64,000 bases of DNA, taken from positions 153,222 to 217,221 of the forward strand of contig NZ_PYAX01000012.1 of assembly GCF_003014735.1 (NCBI RefSeq), read 5' to 3'. The notes under the pieces are model-generated. The model had not been told where the DNA came from and ran no database searches. It worked only from the letters and a program-made list of their open reading frames with translations. Within the stretch, counting starts at the first letter, position 1. Every line of letters begins with the position of its first letter. Below are positions 7,422 through 17,638 of this stretch, piece by piece. Position numbers and translations under genes: made by a program. Origin of the DNA: Saccharothrix carnea (GTDB taxonomy: Bacteria; Actinomycetota; Actinomycetes; Mycobacteriales; Pseudonocardiaceae).

Positions 7422-10400
7422 ATGGTCCCGAATCCCGGCGGCACGACGGATGCGTACGACGGTGAGGCGTCCACCGGGCGGACGGTTCCGCTCGAACCGG
7501 TCGCGCTCGTGGGCATCGGGTGCCGGTTCCCCGGCGGTGTGGAAGACCCCGAGGGCTTCTGGGACCTGATCGCCTCCGGCACCGACGCGATCGGGGACAT
7601 CCCACCGGACCGGTGGCGCGCCGACGCCTTCTACGACGCCGATCCCGCCACCCCTGGCCGGATGACCGTCCGCCAGGGCGGTTTCCTGCGCCACCCCGTC
7701 GACCGCTTCGACGCGGGCTTCTTCGGCCTGCCGCCGCGGGAGGCCGCCGCGCTCGACCCGCAGCAGCGGCTGCTGCTGGAGGTCGCCTGGGAAGCGTTCG
7801 AGGACGCCGGGATCCCGCTCGCCACGACCGCGGGACGGGCGGTGGGCGCCTACATCGGCGGGTTCACCTTCGACGCGGCGACCCACCAGCTCTCCGACGC
7901 CAACCGGCACCTCGTCGGCACGGCCACGCCGACCGGCGTGAGCATGACCATGCTGGCCGCCCGGCTGTCCTACGCGTTCGACTGGCACGGGCCGAGCCTG
8001 ACCCTCGACACGGCGTGCTCGTCGTCCCTGGTGGCGTTCCACCACGCCTGCGCGGCCCTGTCCCGGGGCGAGTGCGACGTCGCAGTCGCGGGCGGGGTGA
8101 ACGTGATGGTCAACCCGGTCACCACGATCCTCATGTCGAAGGGCCAGTTCCTGTCGCCGGACGGCCGCTGCAAGTCGTTCGACCACCGCGCCAACGGGTA
8201 CGCGCGCGCCGAGGGCGCGGCGGTCGTCGTGCTCAAGTCGCTCGCCGCCGCCGAGCGCGACGGCGACCGGGTGTACGCCGTGGTGCGCGGTACCGCGGTG
8301 AACCAGGACGGCCGCACCCCCGGCATCACCGTGCCCAGCGCCCGTGCCCAGCGCGAGGTCATCCGGCAGGCGTGCCGGTCCGGCGGCGTCGAACCCGCCT
8401 CCGTGGGCTACTACGAGGCGCACGGCACGGGCACCGCGGTCGGTGACCCCATCGAGGCCACCGCCATCGGCGAGGTGCTCGGCGGGTCGGACCGGACGCA
8501 CTGGATCGGCTCGGTGAAGTCCAACATCGGCCACAGCGAGGCCGCGGCGGGCGTCGCCGGCGTGATCAAGGCGGCCCTGTGCCTGGAGCGCGGTCTCATC
8601 CCGCCGAACCTCCACTTCGAGCGGCCCAACCCGCGCATCCCGTTCGACCGGCTGCCGCTGCGGGTGCCCACCGAGCTGGTCCCGTTCCCCGGGTTCCCCG
8701 GGCCGCGCCGGGCGGGCGTGAACTCGTTCGGCTTCGGCGGCACCAACGCGCACGCCATCCTGGAACAGGCGCCACCAGCCTTGACCGCCACCGACGAGAA
8801 GAACGACGGCCGCGCGCACGTGCTGCCGCTGTCCGCCCGCAGCCCGGAGGCCCTGCGCGCGCTCGCCGCGCGGTACGCGGAACTGCTGGCGCGACCGGAC
8901 GCACCGACGCTGCGGCGGGTCGGCCGGGCCGCGGCACGGCAGCGGGACCACCACCCCGTGCGGGCCTCCGTCGTGGCGGTGGACGCGGCGGGCGCGGTGG
9001 AGCAGCTGCGGAAGCTGGAGCCCGCGCCGCGCCGGGCGACGCGTGGCGGCGTGGCCTTCGTCTACACCGGCATGGGTCCGCAGTGGTGGGGCATGGGGCG
9101 TGAGCTGCTGACCACCGAGCCCCGGTTCGCCGAGGTGGTCGCCGAGTGCGACGCGGTGCTGGCCCGCTTCGGCCTGTCGATCGGCGAGGAACTGCTGCGC
9201 GACGAAGACGACTCCCGGCTGACCGAGACCTTGTACGCGCAGGTGGCCAACTTCGTGGTGCAGGCGGGTCTCACCGCGCTCTGGCGAGCTTGGGGCGTCG
9301 AGCCGTCGGTGGTCGTGGGCCACAGCGTCGGCGAAGTGGCGGCGGCTCACGCGGCGGGCGTGTACTCCCTCCAGGACGCGCTGACGGTCGCGTTCCACCG
9401 GGCGCACCTGCAGGCCGGTCTGGCGGGCCGCGCCGCGATGGCGGCGGTCGACCTGGCCGCGGACGACGTGCGGCCGTACCTGGTGGACGGGGTGGAGGTG
9501 GCCGCCGTCAACAGCGCGACCGCGACGACCCTGGCCGGTGACCGGGACGCGGTCGAGGAGGTCTCACGGCGGCTGCGCGCGGCCGGGGCGTCGGTCAAGC
9601 CGCTGCGGGTCGAGGTGGCCTACCACAGCAGGCACATGGACGTGATCCGCGAGCCTCTGCTGGCGGCGCTGCACGGCATCGAACCGCGCGAGGCACGCGT
9701 GCCGCTCGTGTCGACCGTGACGGGTGACCGGGTGACCGGTGCCGAGCTGGACGCCGCGTACTGGTGGGAGAACGTGCGCAGGCCGGTCCGGTTCGCCGCG
9801 GCCCTGCGCCGGGTGCTGTCGTCCGCGCCGGGTGCCGTCGTCGAGATCGGACCGCACCCGGCGCTGGCCGCGGCGATCGACGAAGGGCTGTCCGCGCACG
9901 GTGACGTCGTGCGGTTGGCGTCGCTGCGCCGGGACCGCCCGCAACGGCAGCAGTTGCTGGAAGCGCTCGGAGCCCTCTACGCGGCGGGGATCGAGCCGGA
10001 CTGGGAGGGCGTGCACCCCGGACCGCGCGAGCACCTGGACCTGCCGCGGTACCCGTGGCAGCGGGAACGGCACTGGGTCGAGTCGTCGGCGGCGCGGGAG
10101 GCCAGGCTGGGCGGTGTCGGCCCGAGGCCGGCCGGGCGGACCGTGTCGGCCGCCACGCCCACCCGGGACGTGGAGCTGTCCGAGAGCGAGTTCCCCTACC
10201 TCGCCGACCACCGGATCGGTGACACCGTCGTCTTCCCAGGCTCCGGCTACCTGGAGGCGGCGCTGGCGCTGTTCCCCGACGACGAGCCCTGCTTCTTCGA
10301 GGACGTCGTCTTCCAACGCCCCCTCGCGCTCGAAGCGCGTTCCGTCACGACGCTGCGCGTCTCCCACGACCCCGCGCACCACCTGGTGACGCTGCACAGC

Positions 10401-13400
10401 CGCGGGCAGGGCGACGACGCCGGGTGGACACCGCACGGGCGGATGCGCCGACCGGACGTCGTCCGCCCGAGGGCTCCGCGGCGCCGGACCGAGACGCTGG
10501 AGCAGTCGACGCGGTCACTGCCGGAGGTCGGCCGGGACGAGGTGTACGCGCTGCTGGACCGCAGCAACCTGACCTACGGCCCGGCGTTCCGCGGTGTCGA
10601 GCGGCTGTGGTGGCGGGAGGGGACCGGCGAGGTGTTCGCCGAACTCCGGGTCGACGCGGTCGACGCGACCGGTCACCGCCTGCACCCGGCGCTGCTCGAC
10701 GCGGCCCTGCAAGCCGTGATCGCGGGGTCGTTGCGGTTGTCCGGGGAGGAGGGCACCACCTACGTGCCGGCGCGGATCGCCGAGTTCCGCTTCCACCGCT
10801 CGCCCGGCCGGGCGCTGTGGCTGCACGGCCGTGACCGCGGCGCCACCGCCCCCGGTCGGCTGGAGTGCGACCTGACCCTGGTCACCGACGACGGGGAGGT
10901 GGTCGCCGAGGTGATCGGCCTGCGTGCCCAGCGGCTCGTCCAGGACGGTGGCCCGACCCGTCCCGAGGGCCTGCACTACGAGCACACGTGGCGAGCTGAA
11001 CCGCTGGAGCGCACCGGCGGGGCGGAGGGCCGCTGGGTCGTCATCGGCTCCTCACCGGTGTGCGCCGACCTGGCGGCCGGGCTGACCGCGCGGGGAGGCG
11101 ACGTCGTGCGCACCTCGCCGGAGGACGAGAACTGGCTCGACCTGGTCCGGAACGCCACCGGCGGACCCTGCCGGGGCGTGGTCCTCGTCAACGGCCCCGA
11201 TCGCGACGACACGGCCGCGTGCGGGTCGGTCGCCGCACCGCTGCGCCTGGTGCAGACCTTGGCGGACGCCGCCGCGCCGCTGTTCCTGGTGACCTCCGGC
11301 GCGCAGAGCGCCACCGCGGACGACCACACCGTCGACCCCTTCGCGGCGGCCCTGTGGGGTTTCGGCCGCGTGGTCGGCGCGGAACGGCCGGACCTGCGCT
11401 GCCGGCTGGTCGACATCACCCCGGAGACGGGCGCCGGTGCGCTGGTCGACGAGCTGACCCACCCGGGCCTGGACGAGGTGGTGCTGCGCGGTGCCGCCCG
11501 TTACGTCCGCCGGCTCGAACGGGCGGGCGACCGGTCACCGCTGCACCACGTGACCACCCGGGCGGGCACGACCCCGGTGCGGCTGCGCGCGAACGGCTCG
11601 GGCGTGGACGGCCTGGGGTTCACCGCCGCGGACCGCCGCGCACCCGGACCAACCGAGGTCGAGGTCGAGGTTTCGTTCGTGGGCCTCAACTTCAAGGACG
11701 TGCTGAAGGTGACGGGCCTGCTGACCCCCGAAGCGGTGGAGGGCAGCCTGTCCCGCGAAAAGCTCGGGCTGGAGTGCTCGGGCACCGTCGTGCGGGTCGG
11801 CGACGCCGTGGCGGACCTGCGTCCCGGCGACGAGGTCTTCGTCCACGGCGCCGACCTGTTCGCCTCGCACGTGACGGTCGACGCGGTGCGCGTGGTGCGC
11901 AAGCCCTCGACCCTGTCACTGGCGCAAGCCGCTTCGCTGCTGCCCGTCGTCACCGCCCACCAGGCGCTGGTGCGCCTGGCCCGGGTGCGGCCGGGTGAGC
12001 GGGTGCTGGTCCACTCCGCCGCCGGTGGCGTGGGCCTGGCCGCGGTCCGCATCGCGTCCCGGCTCGGCGCCGAGGTCTACGCGACGGCGGGCAGCGACGA
12101 GCGGCGCGAGTTCCTGCGCCGCGAGGGCGTGGCGGGCGTGTCCGACTCGCGGTCCACGGACTTCGCGGACGACGTGCTGCGCCGGACCGGCGGTGAGGGC
12201 GTCGACGTGGTGGTCAACTCGCTGTCCGGCGAGCTGCTGCGCAAGAGCCTCGGCCTGCTGCGGCCCTTCGGCCGGTTCGTCGAGCTGGGCAAGGTCGACA
12301 TCGCGGCCGACCACGCGCTCGGCCTGGCGCCGTTCCACCGCGCGCTGTCGTTCCACGCGTTCGACTACGACCGGATGATGCTGCTGGACCCGGAGCTGGT
12401 CCGCGCCTCGATGCTCGACGTGGCGGCCCTGCACGAGGACGGCGCGGTCGACCCGCTGCCCGTCACCGAGGTGCCCGCCGGGCAGGTCGAGGCGGCGTTC
12501 CGCGCGATGACGCGCGCGGACCACGTCGGCAAGGTCGTGGTGCGGGTCGCGGGTGAGCCGGTGGCCGTGCCGGCGTCCTCCGTGCCCGGTTCGCCGATCC
12601 GGTCGGACGGCACCTACCTGGTCACCGGCGGCCTGGGCGGGCTCGGGCTCGCGGTGGCCGGGTGGCTGGCCGACCGCGGCGCCCGCCACCTGGTGCTGGT
12701 CGGCAGGCGCGGCATCGTCACGGCCGACGCCGAACGGGTGGTGGCCGAGTTGACCGGCCGGGGCGTCGAGGTCCGCGTCGAACGGGTCGACGTGGCCGAC
12801 CGGGCGGCGGTCGAGCGGACCTTCGCGCTGCTGCGCGAGCAGTTGCCGCCGGTCCGCGGTGTCGTCCACGCCGCGGCCGACTTCGACGACGTGGTGCTGG
12901 CCGACACCGACGGGGACCGCCTGATCACGGCCACCCGGCCGAAGGCGGACGGCGCCTGGCACCTGCACCTGGCGACGCACGCGGACGACCTGGACTTCTT
13001 CGTGCTCTTCTCGTCGGTCGCCGCCCAGCTCGGCGCCGCCGCGGCGGGCGCGTACGCCACCGCCAACGAGTTCCTCAACGCCCTGGCCCGGCACCGGCGG
13101 CTCAAGGGCCTGCCCGCCACCGCCGTGGGCTGGGGCATGGTCGACGAGGTGGGCGTGGCGGTCCGCCGTGACGGCGCGGTCGGCGACGCGCTGCGCCGCA
13201 ACGGCCACGTCGGCATGTCGCCCGCCCGGCTGGTGGCCGAACTGGAAGCGCTGCTGCGCACCCGGCCCGTCGAGCTCTCGGTGGCCGACGTCGACTGGGC
13301 GCGCTGGGCGCGGGCCAACCCCCAGCTGGCGCGGTTGCCGCGCTACGAGTCACTGGTCCCCGCCGAGGCGGCGGACGGCGGTGGGCACGCGTCGGTGACG

Positions 13401-14462
13401 CAGCGCCTGCGCGACGCGTCCCCGGTGGACCGCCTCGCTTTGCTGTCCGAGCTCGTCACCCCGCTCCTGCACCGCACCACCGGCCTGACCGGGCGGCAAC
13501 TGGCGGACGAGCAGGCGGTCGACATCGACTCCCTGGTGGCGGTCGAGCTGCGGGTCGGGCTGCAGAACGCGCTCGGCGTGTCGGTGCCCGCGGTGAAGCT
13601 CCAGCGGAACCTGACCGTGAGCGGCTTGGCCGGACTGCTGGCCGAGGAGCTGGACCGGGCGCCGGGCACGCCGTCCCGGCCCGCCGAGGCCATCACCGCC
13701 CACGGGTTCACGGCCGCGGACGGTCTGGTCGTCCACGGCCACCTCAGCCTGCCGGACGGTCCCGGACCGCACCCGGCCGTGGTCGTGTGCACGGCGGGCG
13801 AGGGTGGCGCGCTGGACGACCAGGGCCGTTACGCCCGCGTCAGCGAACACGCACCGCTGCTCGCGGCGGGGTTCGCGGTGTTCACCGTGGACCAGCGCGG
13901 CGCACCGGGCCACGGCGCGGAGTACCGCGCGTCGGCCGAGATGGGTGGCCGGGACATCGACGACGTCGTGGCCGCCGCCCACCACCTGGCCGGGCTGCCC
14001 GGGATCGACCCGGCTCGGGTGAGCATCCTCGGTACCAGCCGAGGGGCGTACTCCGCCCTGCTGGCGCTGGCCCAGGAGCCGTCACGGTGGCACCGGGCCG
14101 TGCTGCTCATGGGCCTCTACGACCCGACTGTGCTGGTCGACGCCGAACGCTCCCGTCCCGGCACCTTGTTGCCGCGGCGCGTCGGCGCGGACGAGGTCGC
14201 GACGTACTTCGCCGACCCCGCGAGGCAGCCGCTGGCCAGGCTCGGTGACGTCCGGACACCGCTCCTCCTGGTGCACGGCGACGCCGACGAGGTGGTGCCC
14301 GTGACGCAGGCCGTCGACCTGGTGGAGCGGGCGCGGCGACTGGACCTGCCCGCGCGCCTGGTCACCGTGCCCGGCCTGGGCCACGACCACGACCACGCCG
14401 ACGAGGCGTGGACCACCCTCTGGCCGCGGGTCGCGGACTTCCTCGGCGAGGTGTCCCGATGA
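7422..14462 (+). CDS. Single-module iterative-type reducing type I PKS with fused C-terminal hydrolase
   Basis: 2346 residues behind a GGAGGAAG ribosome-binding site. Domains in order: KS (about 24-450; DTACSSS with Cys199, EAHGTGT and NIGHSEAA His motifs); AT (about 545-850; GHSVGEV with Ser635, specificity region VAYHS rather than the modular HAFH or YASH); DH (about 915-1190; LADHRIGD His930 and HPALLDAALQ); ER (about 1385-1705; AAGGVGLAAVRIA); KR (about 1728-1905; TGGLGGLGLAVAG and a Ser/Tyr site around AGAYATANEF); ACP (Ser2037 in IDSLVAVELR); and an alpha/beta-hydrolase (about 2100-2346; GTSRG Ser2206, HGDADE, GLGHDHDH). This order matches mycobacterial Mas-like and fungal highly reducing PKSs and suggests a reduced chain made iteratively, then hydrolysed or transferred by the fused hydrolase. 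There is no methyltransferase domain. The product is unknown. Confidence 0.93.
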   Translation: MVPNPGGTTDAYDGEASTGRTVPLEPVALVGIGCRFPGGVEDPEGFWDLIASGTDAIGDIPPDRWRADAFYDADPATPGRMTVRQGGFLRHPVDRFDAGFFGLPPREAAALDPQQRLLLEVAWEAFEDAGIPLATTAGRAVGAYIGGFTFDAATHQLSDANRHLVGTATPTGVSMTMLAARLSYAFDWHGPSLTLDTACSSSLVAFHHACAALSRGECDVAVAGGVNVMVNPVTTILMSKGQFLSPDGRCKSFDHRANGYARAEGAAVVVLKSLAAAERDGDRVYAVVRGTAVNQDGRTPGITVPSARAQREVIRQACRSGGVEPASVGYYEAHGTGTAVGDPIEATAIGEVLGGSDRTHWIGSVKSNIGHSEAAAGVAGVIKAALCLERGLIPPNLHFERPNPRIPFDRLPLRVPTELVPFPGFPGPRRAGVNSFGFGGTNAHAILEQAPPALTATDEKNDGRAHVLPLSARSPEALRALAARYAELLARPDAPTLRRVGRAAARQRDHHPVRASVVAVDAAGAVEQLRKLEPAPRRATRGGVAFVYTGMGPQWWGMGRELLTTEPRFAEVVAECDAVLARFGLSIGEELLRDEDDSRLTETLYAQVANFVVQAGLTALWRAWGVEPSVVVGHSVGEVAAAHAAGVYSLQDALTVAFHRAHLQAGLAGRAAMAAVDLAADDVRPYLVDGVEVAAVNSATATTLAGDRDAVEEVSRRLRAAGASVKPLRVEVAYHSRHMDVIREPLLAALHGIEPREARVPLVSTVTGDRVTGAELDAAYWWENVRRPVRFAAALRRVLSSAPGAVVEIGPHPALAAAIDEGLSAHGDVVRLASLRRDRPQRQQLLEALGALYAAGIEPDWEGVHPGPREHLDLPRYPWQRERHWVESSAAREARLGGVGPRPAGRTVSAATPTRDVELSESEFPYLADHRIGDTVVFPGSGYLEAALALFPDDEPCFFEDVVFQRPLALEARSVTTLRVSHDPAHHLVTLHSRGQGDDAGWTPHGRMRRPDVVRPRAPRRRTETLEQSTRSLPEVGRDEVYALLDRSNLTYGPAFRGVERLWWREGTGEVFAELRVDAVDATGHRLHPALLDAALQAVIAGSLRLSGEEGTTYVPARIAEFRFHRSPGRALWLHGRDRGATAPGRLECDLTLVTDDGEVVAEVIGLRAQRLVQDGGPTRPEGLHYEHTWRAEPLERTGGAEGRWVVIGSSPVCADLAAGLTARGGDVVRTSPEDENWLDLVRNATGGPCRGVVLVNGPDRDDTAACGSVAAPLRLVQTLADAAAPLFLVTSGAQSATADDHTVDPFAAALWGFGRVVGAERPDLRCRLVDITPETGAGALVDELTHPGLDEVVLRGAARYVRRLERAGDRSPLHHVTTRAGTTPVRLRANGSGVDGLGFTAADRRAPGPTEVEVEVSFVGLNFKDVLKVTGLLTPEAVEGSLSREKLGLECSGTVVRVGDAVADLRPGDEVFVHGADLFASHVTVDAVRVVRKPSTLSLAQAASLLPVVTAHQALVRLARVRPGERVLVHSAAGGVGLAAVRIASRLGAEVYATAGSDERREFLRREGVAGVSDSRSTDFADDVLRRTGGEGVDVVVNSLSGELLRKSLGLLRPFGRFVELGKVDIAADHALGLAPFHRALSFHAFDYDRMMLLDPELVRASMLDVAALHEDGAVDPLPVTEVPAGQVEAAFRAMTRADHVGKVVVRVAGEPVAVPASSVPGSPIRSDGTYLVTGGLGGLGLAVAGWLADRGARHLVLVGRRGIVTADAERVVAELTGRGVEVRVERVDVADRAAVERTFALLREQLPPVRGVVHAAADFDDVVLADTDGDRLITATRPKADGAWHLHLATHADDLDFFVLFSSVAAQLGAAAAGAYATANEFLNALARHRRLKGLPATAVGWGMVDEVGVAVRRDGAVGDALRRNGHVGMSPARLVAELEALLRTRPVELSVADVDWARWARANPQLARLPRYESLVPAEAADGGGHASVTQRLRDASPVDRLALLSELVTPLLHRTTGLTGRQLADEQAVDIDSLVAVELRVGLQNALGVSVPAVKLQRNLTVSGLAGLLAEELDRAPGTPSRPAEAITAHGFTAADGLVVHGHLSLPDGPGPHPAVVVCTAGEGGALDDQGRYARVSEHAPLLAAGFAVFTVDQRGAPGHGAEYRASAEMGGRDIDDVVAAAHHLAGLPGIDPARVSILGTSRGAYSALLALAQEPSRWHRAVLLMGLYDPTVLVDAERSRPGTLLPRRVGADEVATYFADPARQPLARLGDVRTPLLLVHGDADEVVPVTQAVDLVERARRLDLPARLVTVPGLGHDHDHADEAWTTLWPRVADFLGEVSR

Positions 14463-15913
14463 CCGCCACCCGCACCGAGGTGCTCGTCGTGGGTGCCGGC
14501 CTGTCCGGTCTGCGCCAGGCCGCCGACCTGGCCGCCGCCGGGATCGACTTCCTCGTCCTGGAGAAGGCGGCCGACCTCGGCGGCACGTGGCGCGACAACA
14601 CCTACCCCGATGCCGCGTGCGACGTGGAATCCGACCTCTACTCCTATGCCCGCGACCGCAACCCGGGGTGGAGCTCCGCCTACGCCACCCAGCCCGAGAT
14701 CCTCGCCTACCTGCGGGACGTGGCCCGGCGCCGCGGCCTGCTGCCCTCGATCCGGTTCGGCACCGAGGTCACCGGGGCGCGGTGGCAGGCCGACACCAGG
14801 ACGTGGGTGGTCTCGACCGCGACGGGCGTCACCTGCACCAGCCGGTTCCTCGTGCTCGGCGTCGGTGGCCTGCACACACCGCGGGTGCCGGACCTGCCGG
14901 GCTCCTTCGCCGGGCACTCCTGGCACTCCTCGCGCTGGAACCACGACGTCGACCTCACCGGCAAGCGGGTCGCCCTCGTCGGCGTGGGCGCCTCCGGCGT
15001 CCAGCTCGTGCCGCACCTGGCCGAACGTGCCGCGACGCTGACCGTCTTCCAGCGCACCCCGGCGTGGGTCCTGCCGAAGGCCGACGCCCCGGTCCCGGCG
15101 TGGCGCAAGCGGCTGTACCGCCGGCTGCCGTGGACGCAGTCGCTGCACCGGCTGAGGATCTACCTGCGCCGCGAGAAGCGGGGTCTCGGCTTCCACCACC
15201 GCCCGGACGCGCTCGCGGCCGCGGAACCGGTGGTGCTCGGCCGGATCGCCGCCCAAGTCGACTCACCGCGACTGCGGGACGAGCTCACGCCCCGGTACCG
15301 GCTCGGCTGCAAGCGGGTGCTGTTCTCCAACGACTACTACCCGGCGCTCAACCGGGCCAACGTCCACGTCGTCACCGGCGGACCCACCGCCCTGCGTCCA
15401 CGTGCCGTCGTGGACGAGGAGGGGCAGGAGCACGAGGCCGACGTGGTCGTGTACGCGACCGGGTTCGACGTCACCGGGTCGTTCCACCACATCGGGATCG
15501 AGGGCGCGGACGGGCGTCGGCTGGAGGACGCCTGGCGCACGGGCGCGTCCACGTACAACGGCGTTGCGGTGTCCGGCTTCCCGAACATGTTCCTGCTGCT
15601 CGGTCCCCACAGCGCGGTGCCGTACACGGGGGCCGTGGTCAACATCGAGGCACAGTCCAGGTACGTCGTCCGCGCGATCCGGGCGGTGCGCGCGGCCGGT
15701 GCCACGGCGTTGGTCGTCCGGCCGGAAGCGGAGCGGCGCTTCCAGGAAGGGCTGCGGCGCCGGTTCACCCGGACGATATGGCACGTGGGCGGTTGCCGGA
15801 CCTGGTACCACGACGACTCCACGGCCGGGACCGTGCTCTACCCGGGCTCCACCCTGGAGTACCGCCTGCTGCTCCGCTCGGTGCGCCTGCGCGACTACGC
15901 GCTGATCCGGTGA
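14459..15913 (+). CDS. Baeyer-Villiger-type flavin monooxygenase coupled to the PKS
   Basis: 484 residues; its ATG overlaps the PKS stop (ATGA), so the two are made from one transcript. The N-terminal FAD Rossmann motif is GAGLSGL (about residue 12). The class B/BVMO fingerprint F-x-G-x3-H-x3-W is present as FAGHSWHSSRWN (about 144-155), followed by the NADPH motif GVGASG (about 168). The final fingerprint residue is Asn rather than the commonest Pro or Asp. BVMOs insert oxygen next to a ketone to give an ester or lactone; related enzymes hydroxylate heteroatoms. Inferred role: oxidation of the ketide released by the upstream PKS. It converges with the kinase gene 7 bases downstream. Confidence 0.9.
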   Translation: MTATRTEVLVVGAGLSGLRQAADLAAAGIDFLVLEKAADLGGTWRDNTYPDAACDVESDLYSYARDRNPGWSSAYATQPEILAYLRDVARRRGLLPSIRFGTEVTGARWQADTRTWVVSTATGVTCTSRFLVLGVGGLHTPRVPDLPGSFAGHSWHSSRWNHDVDLTGKRVALVGVGASGVQLVPHLAERAATLTVFQRTPAWVLPKADAPVPAWRKRLYRRLPWTQSLHRLRIYLRREKRGLGFHHRPDALAAAEPVVLGRIAAQVDSPRLRDELTPRYRLGCKRVLFSNDYYPALNRANVHVVTGGPTALRPRAVVDEEGQEHEADVVVYATGFDVTGSFHHIGIEGADGRRLEDAWRTGASTYNGVAVSGFPNMFLLLGPHSAVPYTGAVVNIEAQSRYVVRAIRAVRAAGATALVVRPEAERRFQEGLRRRFTRTIWHVGGCRTWYHDDSTAGTVLYPGSTLEYRLLLRSVRLRDYALIR

Positions 15914-15920
15914 GGCCCGG

Positions 15921-17573
15921 TCACTTGCCGCGCGGGTAGGTCTTCTGCACCTCGCCGGTCAAGGTCGCTTGCAGGTAGGCGCCGCCGTAGTCGTCGGCCA
16001 GGTACACCCGTACCGACGGCTCACCGTCGATGATGTCGGTGCTCACGATCACGTACCGCATGGTCGGCTGCGGTACGCCCAGGTTCTGGTTCGCCTGCTC
16101 GAACAGCGCGGGCAGCGCGTCCCAGTTCACCTGGTTCAGGTCGAGCACGGCGCGGTCGGCGTCCACCCCGTCCGCGCCCTGCCTGGTCGCCTTGCCGCCC
16201 CGGTACTCGAAGTCGTCGAAGCCGTGCGCGACCGCCGGGGTCGGTGCGACCGCCGACGCGCGCTCCGACCACAGCACCAGTTCGGACACCTTGGTGCCGC
16301 CCATGGCCTCGCCGAGCACGCCGACCGCTTTGCGCGCGCCGGCGGGCGTGAGCAGGTCCTCCTTCTCCGGGGCGGCCACCGTGGTCGTCGGACCGGCGGG
16401 CAGGTCGACGTCCGGCTGGGTGGTCGTCGTGGTGGTCGTCGAGCCCTTGCCGGAGTTCGCCGAGACGTTCGCGTCGGTCAGGTGCACCACCAGCAGGGTG
16501 GTCGCGACCACGAGCGCCACGCCGACCAGCGAGAGCACCACGGCACCCGTCCGCTTGCGCGTTCTCGGCAGCGGGGCCGGGTAGGACGGTGGATAACCGC
16601 GGGCGGGCGGCCCGCCGACCGGTGCCGGCGTCGGACCGGACTGCCACCGGGGGTACTGCGGCTGCGGACCGCTCGGCGGCCCCTGCACCGGGAACCCCGC
16701 CGGGGTGGGAGGTCCCAGCGGCGGCGCGTGGTCAGCGCGCTCGGCCGCGGCGAACATCTGGTCCAGCACCTCGCCGGTCGGTCGTTCGGCCGGGTCGTTG
16801 CGGAGGGCGGCGTTCAGCGCGGGTGCCAGCGGGCCCGCGCGCCGCGGCGGCGGCACCGGCTCGGTCATCACCGCGGCGAGCGTCGCCATCGTCGTCGCGC
16901 GGCGCATCGGGTGGTGGCCCTCGACGGCCACGTACAGCAGCATCGCCAGCGACCAGAAGTCCGACGCGGCGTGCGTCTCGTCGCCGCGCAGCCGTTCCGG
17001 GGCGATGTACTCGGGTGAGCCGATGACGTCACCGGTCGCGGTGAGCTGGGTCGAGCCCTGCAGCGCGGCGATGCCGAAGTCGGTGAGCACGGCGCTGCCG
17101 TCCGTTCGGAGCAGCACGTTGCCCGGCTTGACGTCGCGGTGCATCACGCCGGCGGAGTGCGCCGAGCGCAGTGCCGCGAGCACGTCCCGCCCCACTCGCG
17201 CCGCCTCGGACGGGGTGAGCACGCCGTCGTTCAGCCGCGCGTCCAGCGACGTGCCGCGGACCAGTTCCATGACGATCCACGGGTACGGCGAGTCCGGCGA
17301 GTCGATGATCTGGTAGATCGACACGACGTTCGGGTGCTGCAACCGGGCGAGCGCGCGGGACTCGCGCAACACGCGTTCCCGGAGCTGGGCGGCCATCGCG
17401 GGGTTGCCCTCGAGCTGGTCGGCGTCGGCGGGGCGGACCTCCTTGATGGCCACCTCGCGGTGCAGCCCCAGGTCCAGGGCACGCCAGACCGTGCCCATCC
17501 CACCGCTGCCCAGCCTCTCCAGCAGCTCGAACCGGCCGTCGAGGATCCGGCCGCTGTGCTCTCGCTCAGACAC
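15921..17573 (-). CDS. PknB-type transmembrane Ser/Thr protein kinase
   Basis: 550 residues. The kinase domain spans about 13-275: GSGGMGTVW glycine loop, VAIK (Lys44), HRDVKPGN (Asp147), DFG (165-167) and SPEYIAPERL activation segment. A Pro/Gly-rich juxtamembrane linker follows (about 282-340), then one membrane helix (about 343-365), a Thr-rich stalk and an extracellular domain of about 165 residues. The extracellular part is not PASTA-like and resembles no family I can name. The enzyme phosphorylates Ser/Thr of cytosolic regulators in response to outer signals. It separates the type I PKS locus from the aromatic cluster; there is no direct evidence that it controls either. Confidence 0.92.
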   Translation of the reverse strand: MSEREHSGRILDGRFELLERLGSGGMGTVWRALDLGLHREVAIKEVRPADADQLEGNPAMAAQLRERVLRESRALARLQHPNVVSIYQIIDSPDSPYPWIVMELVRGTSLDARLNDGVLTPSEAARVGRDVLAALRSAHSAGVMHRDVKPGNVLLRTDGSAVLTDFGIAALQGSTQLTATGDVIGSPEYIAPERLRGDETHAASDFWSLAMLLYVAVEGHHPMRRATTMATLAAVMTEPVPPPRRAGPLAPALNAALRNDPAERPTGEVLDQMFAAAERADHAPPLGPPTPAGFPVQGPPSGPQPQYPRWQSGPTPAPVGGPPARGYPPSYPAPLPRTRKRTGAVVLSLVGVALVVATTLLVVHLTDANVSANSGKGSTTTTTTTQPDVDLPAGPTTTVAAPEKEDLLTPAGARKAVGVLGEAMGGTKVSELVLWSERASAVAPTPAVAHGFDDFEYRGGKATRQGADGVDADRAVLDLNQVNWDALPALFEQANQNLGVPQPTMRYVIVSTDIIDGEPSVRVYLADDYGGAYLQATLTGEVQKTYPRGK

Positions 17574-17638
17574 CGCGTCACGCTAGCAACCGGCCACCGG
17601 GGACCGGGGAACCGGCAGCACTTCCGCACGGTCGAAGG

